33,459 nt of DNA from Candidatus Methylomirabilota bacterium (lineage in GTDB: Bacteria > Methylomirabilota > Methylomirabilia > Methylomirabilales > 2-02-FULL-66-22), in assembly GCA_016209735.1 (NCBI GenBank), contig JACQVN010000049.1, positions 1-33,459 on the forward strand, read 5' to 3'. Shown in pieces: positions 32,903 to 33,459 of the stretch. Both the position numbers and the translations under genes were made by a program. Under the pieces are notes generated by a model, which made no database searches, had not been told where the DNA came from, and saw only the letters and a program-made list of their open reading frames with translations. The number at the start of each line of letters is the position of its first letter. Position 1 is the stretch's first letter.

Positions 32903-32931
32903 ATTCTAGAAAACCACGAGGAGAGCGTCAA
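32903..32931 (-). promoter_or_regulatory. Sigma-70 promoter of the nine-gene operon
   Basis: On the - strand TTGACG (32931-32926) and TAGAAT (32908-32903) are exactly 17 bases apart. Transcription would begin near 32896, about 26 bases before the ATG of the ABC ATPase gene. No equally good promoter is seen between the operon genes, which overlap or nearly touch down to 17865. Confidence 0.75.
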
Positions 32932-32977
32932 GGCATGGCACGCTGCGACGGCGTCGAGCGATCGGGTCGACCGCGAT

Positions 32978-33023
32978 GGAGAACCGGGGCCGGGACCTGA
33001 CCGAGCTGTCGGCCCGGTTCTCC
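32978..33023 (-). terminator. Hairpin after the pilin gene
   Basis: GGAGAACCGGGGCCG (32978-32992) pairs with CGGCCCGGTTCTCC (33010-33023) with one bulge, 38 bases after the pilin stop on the - strand. No T-run follows, so it may attenuate or stabilise the 3' end of an abundant pilin transcript rather than act as a full intrinsic terminator. Confidence 0.5.
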
Positions 33024-33060
33024 GGATCGGGCGGAAGGCGGGGGGCAATGGGCTGGCAGC

Positions 33061-33459
33061 CTAGCTCCCCATCCAGGAGCCGTAGATCGAGGAATAGCCG
33101 ACCGAACCTCCCATGCCGGTGGACGCGGTGAAGGGGTTCGGGTAGACCCCCGTCGTGCTTCCCCCCTTGCTGTACACGTAAATGTCGTCGTTGCCGTCCG
33201 CCGCGCCGCCCGCGGTCAGCAGGCTGGCCAGGACATAGGCCGTGTTCCACGGATCGGCATCCAGCACGTTGGCGTAGCCCCCGTTCCTGAGCGCCGCCAG
33301 ACTGGGGGGATACGCCCCCTTGTCGTTGGCGTACACGATGGCCTGCGTCACCGCCGTCTTGGTGTCCGAGGCGGCCCGGGAGTACTTCGACTTCCGCTGG
33401 GCGCTCATCAGGTTCGGGATGGCGATGGCGGCCAGGATGCCGATGATCGCCACGACGAT
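33061..33459 (-). CDS. Type IV pilin/GspG-like pseudopilin, cut by window end
   Basis: The visible frame begins IVVAIIGILAAIAIPNLMSA, the hydrophobic N-terminal helix of type IV pilins and type II pseudopilins just after the cleavage and methylation site. The leader and the G/FTLIE motif lie beyond the window, so the start is missing. The C-terminal domain (about 110 residues) contains DKGAYPPSLAAL and DPWNTAYVL, a pattern of GspG-like major pseudopilins and short pilins. It would be processed by the PilD encoded at 16576. It is followed by a hairpin and then the promoter of the ABC/GT operon, and is transcribed in the same direction. Confidence 0.85.
   Translation of the reverse strand: MVVAIIGILAAIAIPNLMSAQRKSKYSRAASDTKTAVTQAIVYANDKGAYPPSLAALRNGGYANVLDADPWNTAYVLASLLTAGGAADGNDDIYVYSKGGSTTGVYPNPFTASTGMGGSVGYSSIYGSWMGS

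Noticed and set aside
1-33459. tRNA or rRNA genes as integration targets of the island
   Set aside because: I looked for cloverleaf-like and rRNA-like segments near the island ends and saw none; a tRNA-scan would settle this.

Overview
The window comes from a high-GC, apparently Gram-negative bacterium with type IV pili. The style (long GT-C/TPR proteins, many palindromic intergenic repeats, decayed mobile DNA) suggests an uncultivated lineage such as Candidatus Rokubacteria/Methylomirabilota. That placement is a guess from general look; no rRNA or universal marker gene is present.

Left third (1-13,000), accessory island, mostly + strand. It opens with hairpin repeats and a broken AAA+ ATPase remnant (about 740-1165). 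Next is a repeat-rich stretch in which a promoter-like block occurs twice (1457-1540 and 2152-2236). Then comes a two-gene unit: a 1945-residue protein (2416-8253) with a canonical P-loop ATPase, followed by what looks like a second, dead ATPase module; and, one base later, a 427-residue protein (8255-9538) whose C-terminus carries a HEPN ribonuclease-type motif, RNELAH. This ATPase plus HEPN pair is the best candidate for an undescribed defence or conflict system. Its 3' side abuts a frameshifted IS1-like transposase remnant (9604-10158). A complete toxin-antitoxin-chaperone module follows (HigB-like, HigA-like, SecB-like; 10220-11591) with its own promoter and operator, then an orphan VapB-like antitoxin and a 5'-truncated AlbA_2/RecG-like fragment bracketed by two nested pairs of direct repeats.

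Middle (13,031-17,864), - strand: a PucG-type (S)-ureidoglycine-glyoxylate aminotransferase, a GT-C/TPR membrane protein and a prepilin peptidase (PilD), separated by repeat-filled spacers.

Right half (17,865-33,459), - strand: one tightly overlapped operon of nine genes starts from a clear promoter at 32903-32931. In transcription order it encodes an ABC ATPase, an ABC-2 permease, a TPR protein, a GT-C/TPR protein, a GT2-methyltransferase fusion, three more GT-C/TPR proteins and an MFS-spermidine synthase-TPR fusion. A pilin gene, cut by the window end, lies just upstream. With pilD downstream, the set recalls the pilA-pilH-pilI-pilD neighbourhood of Myxococcus, with a glycosyltransferase block inserted. 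A plausible reading is pilus biogenesis plus modification of pilin or another exported protein. Five TMTC-like GT-C/TPR paralogues occur in the window, and one carries an in-frame MITE-like insertion.
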